Source of the DNA: Thermomonas sp. S9 | GTDB taxonomy: Bacteria > Pseudomonadota > Gammaproteobacteria > Xanthomonadales > Xanthomonadaceae | Assembly (NCBI RefSeq): GCF_024704365.1 | Contig: NZ_JAJDFY010000001.1 | Coordinates: forward strand, 2,337,001-2,401,000 | DNA: 64,000 bases | Reading direction: 5' to 3' | Part shown: positions 1 through 8,567 of the stretch, in pieces | Position numbering within the stretch: the stretch's first letter is position 1 | Layout: the number at the start of each line of letters is the position of its first letter | Notes under the pieces: generated by a model | What the model saw: the letters and a program-made list of their open reading frames with translations, nothing else | The model's database searches: none | What the model was told of the DNA's origin: nothing | Position numbers and translations under genes: made by a program

Positions 1-1382
1 TCTGCGGCCATCGCGATCTCGTGTGCGGTAGGGAGGCGGTACTCCTTGCCGCCGGGGCCATCGACCACCACCGCGGTCATGACCGCACTCAGACGTCCGG
101 CACGGCCCTCCAGCCGCAGATCCTCCATGGTCATGATGGTGCCGCAGCAGGGGCAAGTGACCCCCGCGCGGCTCATGGTGCCGGCGCCAAGTTGCTTGTC
201 GTGCACGCGCTTTTGCGCGGCGTTGCCGCCTTTGACGGGCGGGTTGGCGTCGATGCCGAACTCAACGCCGCTCTTGTCCTCGCGCGGCTGCATGGTGAGC
301 AGCACGCGCTTGTTGTCCTTCTTGGCCAGCCAGCGGGTCTTGAGCAGCGGCACCGTGGCGCGGCAGGCCTTGCAGCTCACCGTGCGCGCCCACAGGTAGG
401 CGACGGTCGGCTTGGCCACCCAGCGCGGGTTGGCAGGGTTGTCCAGATAGGCAGCATCGAAGCCGGCGTTGAGCACATCGATCTGCGGCTCGCCGTCGTC
501 GTTGACCTGCACCAACTTCAGGGTCTCGTTGGTATCGAGTTCGACTCGGGCGTAGGGCTTGAGACTGCAATACTCGGCGTAGGTCGGATAGAAGCGCGCC
601 AGGTCCTTGCGCGCTTCCTTGAGCACCCAACGGCCCCAAGCACGCACGTGCCAAGCCAGATCGGCGTTCAGTTCATCAGCCTCGATGTCAGGCAGGCCAA
701 ACAAGTCCTTATTCTCGTTGCGGGCGGTTTGCACCTGACCCGCGATCTGTCGGGCACGCCGCTCTGCATCCTTGACCTTGAGGCCGCGAGCCTTGAAGTA
801 CTCGGTGAGAAAGGCCACATCTTGGAGCGCAAAATCCGGCAGCCGGCGCCTCTGTCCAGCGAGCTTCTGCGGATACTCCAAGGTGCACTTGAGGATGAAC
901 CAGGCCACTGGGTTGATGTCGATGGCGGTCACCTCGCAGCCGAGCCGCATCGCCTCCAGCGGAATGGCCCCGCCGCCGGCAAACGGGTCCAGCACCCGGG
1001 GCGCGCGGTCGCCATAGGCCTTGCGGATTTCCTGCCGGAACCACTCCATGTCCGGACTCGTTTCCCGACCCCAGCGCAGCACGCCGCCTTCGGTTTCCCA
1101 GGCTTCGATCTCCTCGATCCGGCCATTGGGCATCTTCTTCTTCTTGGTGGTCTTCTTCAGCACACCGCCCAGGCGCTTGAGCAGCTCGTCGCGCTTTTCC
1201 TTGTCCCCTGGGTCGGGCAGCAGCGTGGCGATCAGCGCCGCGCGGCAAGCGGCCAGAGGCCGGCGCGCGGGCCAGATGTGCAGCGTGGAGATGTGGCCAT
1301 GGCGCACGTTCTTCTCGTGCACCGAGTCGATGGAGGTCTGCTTGAGCGGGAAGGCGACCTCGATCAGGCGTTTGTCGTTCAT
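1..1382 (-). CDS. DUF1156-type DNA methyltransferase (3' end outside window)
   Basis: The minus-strand frame is open from the start codon at 1382 to the window edge, giving about 460 residues with no stop, so only the C-terminus is missing. The N-terminus begins MNDKRLIEVAFPLK and carries HISTLHIWPARRPLAACRA, which is typical of DUF1156 adenine-specific DNA methyltransferases. SAM-binding motif I is DPFAGGGAIPLEAMRLG. A CxxC...CPCC zinc-ribbon-like region follows near residue 400. The catalytic NPPY-type motif would lie beyond the edge. DUF1156 methylases occur in BREX type 3 and other defence loci, where they modify host DNA. The start codon overlaps the preceding stop as TAATG, so translation is probably coupled to the Cap15-like gene. 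Confidence 0.85.
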   Translation of the reverse strand, partial: MNDKRLIEVAFPLKQTSIDSVHEKNVRHGHISTLHIWPARRPLAACRAALIATLLPDPGDKEKRDELLKRLGGVLKKTTKKKKMPNGRIEEIEAWETEGGVLRWGRETSPDMEWFRQEIRKAYGDRAPRVLDPFAGGGAIPLEAMRLGCEVTAIDINPVAWFILKCTLEYPQKLAGQRRRLPDFALQDVAFLTEYFKARGLKVKDAERRARQIAGQVQTARNENKDLFGLPDIEADELNADLAWHVRAWGRWVLKEARKDLARFYPTYAEYCSLKPYARVELDTNETLKLVQVNDDGEPQIDVLNAGFDAAYLDNPANPRWVAKPTVAYLWARTVSCKACRATVPLLKTRWLAKKDNKRVLLTMQPREDKSGVEFGIDANPPVKGGNAAQKRVHDKQLGAGTMSRAGVTCPCCGTIMTMEDLRLEGRAGRLSAVMTAVVVDGPGGKEYRLPTAHEIAMAA

Positions 1383-2002
1383 TATTCTTCCTTCTTCAAC
1401 GCAGCATCGAAGTCCAGCAGACCCTTCGCTACGCGTTGCAACGTGATTTCGCCTCGGGTTTCTCTCCCGCGGCCGGTAAAGTAGTCGCCACTCAGGCGCA
1501 GCCCATTCGGGCCAGTTGAGATCGCCAGCATGCAGACGCCACGATGTGTTTGCATCGTTGGCGTGGCGAGATTTCTGGGCTCGCACACATATTCGTACTT
1601 CAGTCCGACATCTCCCGGCTGCTCTTCGTAGAGCGCCGCCATCGTTGTGCGCGAGCGCGAGTGCTCGGTTTCGAGCTCGATGGCCATGCGGGTCCACGTC
1701 TGGCGCACGCGCACGACGCAAGGCACACTGGTTCCGCCGTTGTGCGAGGTGGTGATGGTCCCGACCCAGGTGCCGTTGAGATTCTTCAACGTAGACAGCC
1801 AGCGCCAGCCCCAGCGCTCATACAAAAGCACCATCCCGCCGTAGATCGCGCCTGCCGAGAGTGCGGCTGCATCGATATACCCGGCCACGGGTGGCAGCAT
1901 GGCCATCTCATGCAGAAGGCTGGCCGCACCAATGGCCAGAGCACCGAAAGCGAAATACACCTTCGGTCCTCGGAAAGGGTTGTCAGATGCGTATCCGTGC
2001 AC
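1382..2002 (-). CDS. Cap15-like CBASS effector (2TM + beta-barrel)
   Basis: This 206-residue protein has two hydrophobic helices (about residues 14-33 and 40-60). A soluble beta-rich domain follows, starting around NLNGTWVGTITT, a lipocalin-like GxW pattern. This is the layout of the SMODS-associating 2TM beta-strand-rich effectors (Cap15). In that family the barrel binds a cyclic nucleotide, the protein oligomerises in the inner membrane, and the cell is killed during phage infection. It lies 3 bp after the CD-NTase stop, as expected for a two-gene CBASS. Its stop overlaps the start of the methyltransferase by one base. The family call rests on architecture, the GxW motif and context; barrel residues were not compared by alignment. 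Confidence 0.8.
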   Translation of the reverse strand: MHGYASDNPFRGPKVYFAFGALAIGAASLLHEMAMLPPVAGYIDAAALSAGAIYGGMVLLYERWGWRWLSTLKNLNGTWVGTITTSHNGGTSVPCVVRVRQTWTRMAIELETEHSRSRTTMAALYEEQPGDVGLKYEYVCEPRNLATPTMQTHRGVCMLAISTGPNGLRLSGDYFTGRGRETRGEITLQRVAKGLLDFDAALKKEE

Positions 2003-2005
2003 CGG

Positions 2006-2890
2006 CTATCTCCACTGGTTCCACATCTGGATCAAACCAGCAATGAAGGCGCGGGCGTTTGCCTCGGTCCACCGTCCGTCACTGAACAGGCGCTGGATGC
2101 CGTTCTGGCAGACGAAGTTCGTGAGGTCTGCGCTACTCAGGCAGTTCACGACGTTGACGAAGGTGCTCCCGTAGCTGCTACCGAACTGTTGGTCGGGCAC
2201 GTTGTAGAGCAGGCACTCGATGGCATGGGACGATGCCGTCCCGCTCCGGATCAGGCCGTTGTCTTCCATCCAACCGCGGGCGTTCTTGAAGATGCGGACG
2301 GTCGGCTTGTACCAGTTGCTCGTTCTGCCGTGCTTGGCCACCCCGTTCTCATAAGACTGAGTCGGAAAACTGGTGACCTCGTGATTACGTTGAACATCCC
2401 TCAGCCAGATCCCAGACGCGTGGTCAACTGCACCTGATTGAGTCTTGTAATACAGCCGATACTCCAAGCAGGGAACGACATCGGCCGGAATGTTGTTGGT
2501 CGTCCTCGGAATCTTGATGCTCTTCCCGCCTTCGGTGATGTTGTGATTCGGGAAGGCACGCCGGATGGCGCTGGAGACGTCGCGCCTGAAATCGGCAAGC
2601 GTATACGTCGCCGGGCTGCTATGCCCTTCAACGATGCCTTTGGTGTAAGCATCCAATAGGCTGTAGTCAGGCATGTAGGTCTCGTTGAGCCTGACCACCA
2701 CATCCACGTCGCTGTCGCCACGGATGTTCGTACTGTTGCGGTATGAGCCCTGAAGGAACACGTCGAAGTTCCGGACCGACAGCGTGGTATCAGCTTGCAA
2801 CGCATCTCGGATTCGCTGGTAGATCGCGGATGCGGACGTCACTGCACCCTGATGCGACCAGGTTTCCAATTGGCTTTCGGGAATTGCCAT
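2006..2890 (-). CDS. CBASS CD-NTase (cyclic oligonucleotide synthase)
   Basis: This 294-residue nucleotidyltransferase would make the cyclic (oligo)nucleotide alarm signal of CBASS. The Pol-beta-type core is intact: LQGSYRNSTNIRGDSDVDVV holds the GS motif (G48, S49) and the DxD pair (D61, D63), and the third metal ligand is D137 in IPADVVP. The C-terminal half is the usual helical domain ending in QMWNQWR. No signal peptide or membrane segment is seen. It sits between the helicase gene (9 bp upstream) and the Cap15-like effector (3 bp downstream). No E1/E2- or JAB-like (Cap2/Cap3) genes lie in this run, so the module looks like minimal type I CBASS. The clade and nucleotide product cannot be told from sequence alone. 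Confidence 0.9.
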   Translation of the reverse strand: MAIPESQLETWSHQGAVTSASAIYQRIRDALQADTTLSVRNFDVFLQGSYRNSTNIRGDSDVDVVVRLNETYMPDYSLLDAYTKGIVEGHSSPATYTLADFRRDVSSAIRRAFPNHNITEGGKSIKIPRTTNNIPADVVPCLEYRLYYKTQSGAVDHASGIWLRDVQRNHEVTSFPTQSYENGVAKHGRTSNWYKPTVRIFKNARGWMEDNGLIRSGTASSHAIECLLYNVPDQQFGSSYGSTFVNVVNCLSSADLTNFVCQNGIQRLFSDGRWTEANARAFIAGLIQMWNQWR

Positions 2891-2899
2891 GCTTGCTCC

Positions 2900-5800
2900 T
2901 TACTCCGACGCGCTGCGAACGATGTCGCTGTATCCGATCACCACGCTGCCACGCGCCTTGGCGATCAGCTTGGCAAAGGGATCCTGCACTCGCAGCAGGC
3001 GGGGCTGGGCGCCACCGCAATCGAACACGGCGTACAGCCAGTAGCGTTCACGCAGGATGCAGGCGCGTGCCCATTCGTTCTCGGTCAGCTCGATCTCGCC
3101 GACGCCTACACGCCCTTTGACTTCGATGCCACGCTCCTCGCCAGTCCGTTTGGACAGCAGGTCAAAGCCTGGGTAGTCCGTGAGCCCGGCCAGACGGGCT
3201 TTGTCGGGCGTTGACACGTCGCGCACGTCCGCGCCCTGCGCCGATTCAAAGGCGATCGCCACTTCCATGGCGATGCGCTCGACCTCGGCGTCGCGCGCCT
3301 TGATGTCTTCGGGATCGGTAGAGGGCTGCACCAGCGCGGAGGCCAGGATTTCCACGCGGCCAGGCTGGATCAGGTCCACCTCGCGGCGCGCTTGAAGCAA
3401 GGCCTGCTCACGGCGCTGCGCGAGGCTGCTCTGTTGCACCTTGATCCGCTCCAGCTCTGCATGGGCGCCCCGGTTGCCGTCACGGGCCTTCTCGGTGAAG
3501 CGCTTGCGCGCGGCGGCCAGCTCCGACTCCTGGTAGTCGAACGCCCGTTGCAGGTACTCCTGGGTCTCCGCGAGGCGCTGGGTCGCTTTCATGCGCTGTA
3601 GCTCGGCCAGCTGGCCGACGACCTCGCGCTGGATGTGTTCCTGCGCGGCCAGCCGCCACGTGTCGCTTTGGGCGAGAAACACCACGCTGCCAGGACTTGG
3701 TTTGTCGGTGGGTTTGAGGAGCAGCAGGTGCTCGACAGGCGCTTCGATCAGGCGGCCATCGGCGTATTGCTTGAGGCCGACGAGGCGTTGTTCGATGACC
3801 TCAGGTTGGAGAAACGCGGGCAAGCCGGGATCCACGCCGCGCTCCACGCTGACGCGGGCGACATGGAACAGGTAGGGTGCGGTGGCGCTGACGTCGGTGA
3901 AGATGGCGCCACGCAAGGCATCGTGACGGGCGCGCTCGATGGCTATGGCCGAGAGACGCTCGAAGACGGGCTCACCCGGATGCAGAAAAACGGCATCACG
4001 CCCATCGTCCGGACGGTAGACGGTAAACCGGTTGCGCGCCGACTCGGGGTAGGTCTCGAGCACCGGGAGGAGGCTGTCGAGCACCCCCGCTTGCGCGGCC
4101 GGATGAAGAAGGCACCATCGAGATCGCCGACAAGGTCGATGCCAATGACCGGCGCGGCGTGCTCGAGATACCGGCGGACGTACCCCGGCAAAAGGCGGCG
4201 CATCTCCTCGATGGCCATGGCCTCGCGAAGTTGGGGCAGGTCGATGCGGACGTCGCCGCCCTTGCCGTAGAGGGACGCCTCGCGGGCCTCGATGGCCTTG
4301 ATCTGCTCCGGCGTGAGCTGGCCGGCGAGTTCGAGCGCCTTCTTGTCCGCCTCGTCATCCGACTCGATGGCCCGCTGGATGTACTCGGTGATGGCCATAC
4401 CCTCGAAGATGCGGCCGACCACATCGAACACCTTTTCCGAACCGAGCTGCTTGCGGATTTCCTCCAGCTTGTCCAGCAAAGTCTTGATGACCCGTCCTTC
4501 TCGCGTCTTGCCCGCAACGAGGTTGATGATGGCAACGCGGTCTCGCTTCTGGCCATAGCGGTGAATCCGCCCCATGCGCTGTTCCAGCCGCGCCGGGTTC
4601 CAGGGCACGTCGTAGTTGATCAGGATCCAGCAGAACTGCAGGTTGATGCCCTCGGCTGCCGCGTCGGTGCCGATGAAGAAGCGGGCTCCTTTGCCATCGG
4701 CGTCATGAGGTCGCCGGAAGCGCTCGACTTGAGCGTCGCGCTCCTCGAAACCCAGACCGCCGTGGATGTAGGCCACCTGGTCGGCGTAGCCCATGCCTTC
4801 GAGGCGCCGGGCGAGAAGCTCGAGCGTGTCGCGGTGCTCGGTGTAGATGATGACCTTCTGGTCGCGATATTGCGGCGAGCGCAGCAGCTCCGCCATCCGT
4901 TCGAACTTCGACTCTTGGCCGCTCGCGTGAACGGCCTCGGCGAGTGCGATCAGCTCCTGCACCTGGTTGCGCTCGTCGATGAGCTCCGCGAGGCTGGTGG
5001 CGATGAAGGCGCCCAGCGCCTCCGCCTCGCTCTCCTCGTGCTCTTCGACGCCTGCCGATTCGGTTTCCTCATCAGCGGTCTTCGCGGCCAGCACGTCCAC
5101 CAGCCGCCCCTCGCGGACCTTGCGGTTCAGGCGCTCTTGCTGGCTGCGCAGCTCTTCCTCAGGCACCCGACCGGATTGGATGTCATCGATCAAAGCGTCG
5201 AGCTTCGCCAGGCGGTTGCGGAAGGAGCAGAGCAGCGCCCAGGTGCTGCTGGCCATGCGCCGCTGGAACACCGTCATGGCGAACCGCGCGGCCTGGCGGT
5301 TCAACAGCCGCGCCTGGTTGTAGTAATGGCGGATGTACGCGGTCGTGCGGTCGTAAAGCACCTGCTCGCTGATCTGGCCTTGGGTGAGGTCGTAGCTCAC
5401 TGTGTCGCAAAGGCGCTCGGGATAGAGCGGCTTGCCACGGAGGTCGACCATCTCCTCCTTGACCCGGCGGATGAAGTAGCGCTCGCGCGACTCGCGCGGA
5501 AACTTGGCGAAGGCGGTCTCGGTACTGAACAACTCCGGCTCCAGCAGCCGCCACAGGCAGTAATACGGGTACTCTTTGCCCATGTGGGGCGTGGCGGTGA
5601 GTAGCAGCAGGTGGTGCGCCGCCCACGGCATGCGCCACTCCTCGGGTAGTTCGCGCACCCCGGCGATGGCCTCGGCCAGCCGATACCGGTCGGTCGCCCT
5701 GAACGTCCCATCCAAGTCGCGGTTCGCCGAGAGCTTGTGCGCCTCGTCGAACACCACCAAGTCATAGGGCACGACTTGAGGGTCGCGCAGCGCGTTGAAC

Positions 5801-6480
5801 AGGCGCGGTGCGCGGAGGCTGTCAATGCTGACCACAACGAGCTCGCTGCCAGCCCCGACGAACGGATTGCCGTCTTTGGCATCGTTGCCGGTCACGATCT
5901 TGAACGGCAACTGGAACAGCTTACGCAGTTCGCGGTACCAGTTGCCCACCAGACCGGCTGGCGCCACCACCATGACGCGGCGGATCGTCCTGCGTGACAG
6001 ACTCTCGCGGACGTAGAGCCCGGTCATGATCGTCTTGCCGGCGCCGGCGTCATCGGCCAACAGGAAGCGCAGACGGTGCTGGGGCAGCATGCGTTGGTAG
6101 ACCGCGATCCGCTGGTGCGGCAGCGGGTCGATTTCGCTGATCTCGGTCGCGAATGCCGGGTTGAACAGATGTCCGTAGGACAGCCGCTCGCCCTCGACGA
6201 GCACGCGCAACGCATTCGCGTCCCCGAGAAAATCAAGTCGGGGTGACGCATCGTCCGTGTCAGGAGGTGTCGCACTCCTGCTGGGCTTCCCCGACCCCGC
6301 TGAATGACCACCTGACCGACCCGCAAGCTCCCGCAACTTGGCCAGCCCCATCGCGGAGGGCTTGGACTGCCCGTTCTCCCACCGATTCAGGGTGACGAAC
6401 GAGACGCCCAGCAGATCTGCGAACTGCTGTTGCGTGAGGTCCAGGGTCCTCCGGAGATGGCGGATCTGCTCGGGATTCAT
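2900..6480 (-). CDS. XRE-HTH / SNF2 helicase / DUF3883 protein (frameshifted at about 4086)
   Basis: Two overlapping frames (6480 to about 4086, and about 4084 to 2900) read as one protein of about 1193 residues if one G is restored in the GGGGG run near 4086. N-terminus: XRE-type HTH (residues 1-52, DLTQQQFADLLGVSFVTLNR). Then SNF2-type helicase motifs: Walker A DDAGAGKT, DEAH box VFDEAHKL, motif VI QRMGRIHRYGQKRDRV. A coiled linker rich in E, R and Q leads to a C-terminal DUF3883-like domain, PGFDLLS...ERGIEVKGR, which resembles a PD-(D/E)xK nuclease core. Such helicases occur in defence systems with DUF1156 methylases. The fused HTH suggests self-regulation. The frameshift may be a sequencing error or real inactivation. 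Confidence 0.85.
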
Positions 6481-6507
6481 GTTGCGCTCGTGTGTTCCAT
6501 GGTTGGC

Positions 6508-6537
6508 TTTATATCACACGATATATCGCCAACGCAA
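6508..6537 (-). promoter_or_regulatory. Promoter and 16-bp palindromic operator of the defence operon
   Basis: On the minus strand a -35-like TTGCGT (6537-6532) and a -10-like TATAAA (6513-6508) are 18 bp apart, about 30 bp before the helicase start. A perfect inverted repeat TATATC-ACAC-GATATA (6510-6525) covers the -10 and spacer. The neighbouring gene begins with an XRE HTH, so autorepression is a natural inference. Confidence 0.5.
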
Positions 6538-6609
6538 GGCCACGCGACTTGGCTTTCAACACCGGCAGCGGCCTGATGAGGGTCTCGTCTGCATTCGGGA
6601 TCATCCACC

Positions 6610-6918
6610 ATGACCAATGCCCATCGGTTGACAGCGGCCCAGTACGAAGCGGTCCGACTGGCAGCATCGCGCCTGAGCCGGGCGCTCGAACCGTTGCCTT
6701 CGTACATCAGGGGAGCTGCCAGGCAGTCGATGCTGACGGCGCTGGTCGCCAGCGGCTACGTCAGCAAGTGCTACTTTCCGGGGCATGTCGAATACGTGCT
6801 GACGGACTCGGGGCTGGCCTGCCCGGCCGGAGTCGACGCTGCCGCGGTGCAAAGAGCGCCTGGCGAAACCTCCGCTGCCGCGCCCGATTCCGCGGTGTCA
6901 CCCGCTCAGTACGGATAG
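6610..6918 (+). CDS. Small hypothetical protein, possible winged helix
   Basis: This 102-residue protein is not recognised. It starts MTNAHRLTAAQYEAVRLA; the middle is helical and is followed by HVEYVLTDSGLA, which resembles the wing of winged-helix proteins. The last 35 residues are Ala/Pro-rich. It is divergent from the defence operon across about 130 bp and points toward the toxin-antitoxin genes. A longer overlapping frame (6492-7034) reads as low-complexity Arg-rich sequence and is taken as a shadow. No function is claimed. Confidence 0.5.
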   Translation: MTNAHRLTAAQYEAVRLAASRLSRALEPLPSYIRGAARQSMLTALVASGYVSKCYFPGHVEYVLTDSGLACPAGVDAAAVQRAPGETSAAAPDSAVSPAQYG

Positions 6919-6949
6919 TGGTTAGACGTGGCGATAGACTCCGCCACAC

Positions 6950-6969
6950 TTCCTACCATTTCCTACCAA
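6950..6969. repeat. Short direct repeat TTCCTACCA x2, 10-bp period
   Basis: TTCCTACCA occurs at 6950-6958 and again at 6960-6968, one helical turn apart, in the 150-bp gap between the small hypothetical gene and the convergent yhaV-like gene. The role is unknown; a protein binding site is possible. Confidence 0.4.
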
Positions 6970-7075
6970 ATCCGCTGACGCGCGCAGACTTCCTCGGGAA
7001 CCATCAGAAGCGGAACGGCAGGCGACGCACGTAGAGCCGAACCGTCACGCACCGCCTGACGGTTCCCCGGCGAAT

Positions 7076-7573
7076 TCAAGCCCCGCCCCCTGACGCGAGC
7101 CGGCGAAGGCGCTCCGACTCGGCACGGGCTTCGCCCAGCAATTGGCCCCAGTCCGACGGTGGGCGGCCGCCGTCGAGCATCCTGCGGAACACCTGGTAGG
7201 CGTCGTCGGCGCTGTCGTAGGCCCGCTTGGTGTCCTCGTCGTTGACCCAGGCGCAGACGATCACCTTCGCCTGGGCGTGGTAGCGGAAGAACAGCCGGTA
7301 CTGCTGGAAGAACTTGGCCCGGAACCAGTGCTTGTGCTCGTCCCCGAGCGTGTTGCCCTGGCGGTACTCCGGCCGGGCGGGGTCCTGAGGGATGACCTCG
7401 AACGCCAGCTTGGCGATGGCCGCCAGGCGCTTGGTGGCGTTCTTCTTGGCGTAGCCGGTCGGGTCCTTGCGCCTGAGCGCCTCGACCTGCGCGGTCAGGG
7501 CGTCAAGCTGGTCGAGGAAGATCGGGTGAGCGAAGAGGGCCCAGCCGTTGACGACCAACGGGGCGCCGCTCAT
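7076..7573 (-). CDS. yhaV: YhaV-type ribonuclease toxin
   Basis: This 165-residue protein has the full YhaV layout: NGWALFAHPIFLDQLDAL at the N-terminus, AAIAKLAFEVIPQDPARPEY in the middle, then HKHWFRAKFFQQYRLFFRY and VIVCAWVNDEDTKRAY. YhaV is a RelE-fold mRNA interferase, bound and neutralised by PrlF. The start overlaps the stop of the antitoxin gene (ATGA, 7570-7573), as is normal for this pair. The length matches the family (about 155-165 residues) and no frameshift is seen. The C-terminal 15 residues are a loose, less conserved tail. Confidence 0.92.
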   Translation of the reverse strand: MSGAPLVVNGWALFAHPIFLDQLDALTAQVEALRRKDPTGYAKKNATKRLAAIAKLAFEVIPQDPARPEYRQGNTLGDEHKHWFRAKFFQQYRLFFRYHAQAKVIVCAWVNDEDTKRAYDSADDAYQVFRRMLDGGRPPSDWGQLLGEARAESERLRRLASGGGA

Positions 7574-7899
7574 TCATCATCCGCCGACAGCGGAGCCTCG
7601 AGATCGACCTCGACACCGCCGACCAGCGCCTGGATGCGCTGCGCGAGGCCGGCATCCACGGCTTGGAGCCGTTCGGGATGCTCGGCCATGTCGCGGGCCA
7701 GGAAGCCGAGGAACGGCACCAGCGCCGGGTCGTCGCCATCGCCGGGGGCCGCGCGCGTGAGCACGACCTCACCGTTCGGGCGGATGGTGTAGTGGATCTT
7801 GTCGCGTTTGCCCAGCCGAAGCGCGCGGCGCACGGTTTCCGGCACCGTCGTCTGATAGCGATCGGTCAGCGTCGATTCGGCTTCGAGGGTGGCGGGCAT
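7570..7899 (-). CDS. prlF: PrlF-type antitoxin (AbrB fold)
   Basis: This 109-residue protein starts MPATLEAESTLTDRYQTT. The N-terminal half is a swapped-hairpin AbrB DNA-binding domain (TVPETVRRALRLGKRDKIHY), and the C-terminal half (LVPFLGFLARDMAEHPERLQ) is the toxin-binding region of PrlF/SohA. The start at 7899 was chosen because the AbrB domain begins there; an upstream extension in the same frame reads as Arg-rich noise. It comes first in the operon and overlaps yhaV by 4 bp. It very likely represses its own promoter at the inverted repeats just upstream. Confidence 0.9.
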   Translation of the reverse strand: MPATLEAESTLTDRYQTTVPETVRRALRLGKRDKIHYTIRPNGEVVLTRAAPGDGDDPALVPFLGFLARDMAEHPERLQAVDAGLAQRIQALVGGVEVDLEAPLSADDE

Positions 7900-7930
7900 G
7901 GGCGGCTCTCTGGCTGCGAGCTTCGTGGCA

Positions 7931-7975
7931 AGAATAATGCGATTGCATTGTCTTGTCAATGCAACTGCATTGCAG
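7931..7975 (-). promoter_or_regulatory. prlF-yhaV promoter with nested inverted repeats
   Basis: On the minus strand, TTGACA (7959-7954) and TATTCT (7936-7931) are separated by exactly 17 bp, a near-consensus sigma-70 promoter about 30 bp before the antitoxin start. TTGCATTG-TCTTGT-CAATGCAA (7943-7964) and CTGCATTGCAG (7965-7975) are back-to-back palindromes covering and flanking the -35, as expected for an autoregulated toxin-antitoxin operator. Confidence 0.7.
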
Positions 7976-7997
7976 CGCCGAGCGCCGCGATCACTTG

Positions 7998-8567
7998 TCA
8001 AGCGCGACTCGTCAAGTGCCTGCGGGGCACGAGGCGGGCGATCTCCCAACGGAAGATCTCCTCCACGTCGAAGCGGATCACCTTGCCGCCACCGAGGGTG
8101 TAGTGCGGGACACCCAGCGCCTCGCGCTCGGATCGGTGCGTGAACCAGTAGCTCGGCAGATCGGTCACCTGCCTGATCTCGTGTTCGGTGAGTAGCAGTT
8201 TCTCCCTCGGCCGAGCCCAGGAGGTGGCCGCTTGTTCGATGGCCTCTTCCCGCGCCTTGGGGTGCGACACGGACAGATCGCTCGTCCCGTCTGATCGACG
8301 GCGGATTTGCGCATGGCGCTCGAACCGCTCGACCTCGCATACCAGATAGCGCGGGTGCTTGCCGATCCGCCACGCCGGTGGGCCGATGCCTTCGGCACTC
8401 CAGCGCTGCAGGGCCTTCGGCGAGAGGTTCCACCGATGGAGCAAGGTCGCTTCGCTCAGGATCGGGTACTGGATGTCGATGATCCGGGAATCGGGTTCGG
8501 GTTCACGCGTGGCGGGGCGACTGCGGCGACGCGCTTGGCCGACCCATGCATCAGCCTCGTGATTCAT
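7998..8567 (-). CDS. HTH DNA-binding protein (excisionase/MerR-like)
   Basis: This 189-residue protein has a helix-turn-helix segment ILSEATLLHRWNLSPKALQR at about residues 35-55, followed by WRIGKHPRYLVCEVERFE. That is the AlpA/excisionase style in which a wing reads a half-site. A second weaker copy of the same pattern appears near the C-terminus: LLLTEHEIRQVTDLPSYWF, then VIRFDVEEIFRWE. Such proteins are common accessory regulators or excision factors of integrative elements. The start overlaps the upstream HTH gene by 17 bp, so the two are probably one operon. The exact role is not known. Confidence 0.7.
   Translation of the reverse strand: MNHEADAWVGQARRRSRPATREPEPDSRIIDIQYPILSEATLLHRWNLSPKALQRWSAEGIGPPAWRIGKHPRYLVCEVERFERHAQIRRRSDGTSDLSVSHPKAREEAIEQAATSWARPREKLLLTEHEIRQVTDLPSYWFTHRSEREALGVPHYTLGGGKVIRFDVEEIFRWEIARLVPRRHLTSRA

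Noticed and set aside
21-1484. Long plus-strand open frame of 487 codons
   Set aside because: It lies opposite the DUF1156 methyltransferase, has no recognisable motif, and is rich in the His/Leu/Val texture typical of antisense of high-G+C genes.
4075-4095. Programmed -1 ribosomal frameshift joining helicase and DUF3883
   Set aside because: The slip site would be CGGGGG with no clear X-XXY-YYZ heptamer, and many other genes here show similar one-base breaks, so sequence error is the simpler explanation.
4159-5604. 481-codon plus-strand frame across the helicase
   Set aside because: It is the antisense shadow of conserved helicase motifs (DEAH, motif VI), with no domain of its own.
1-6480. 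Complete BREX type 3 or DISARM system
   Set aside because: The DUF1156 methylase and SNF2 helicase fit parts of such systems, but pglZ, brxC, drmA/drmB or equivalents are not in the window; this can be revisited with sequence left of position 1.
6492-7034. 180-codon plus-strand frame overlapping the small hypothetical gene
   Set aside because: It begins inside the defence-operon promoter and reads as Arg-rich noise; the 102-residue frame at 6610 has better protein texture.
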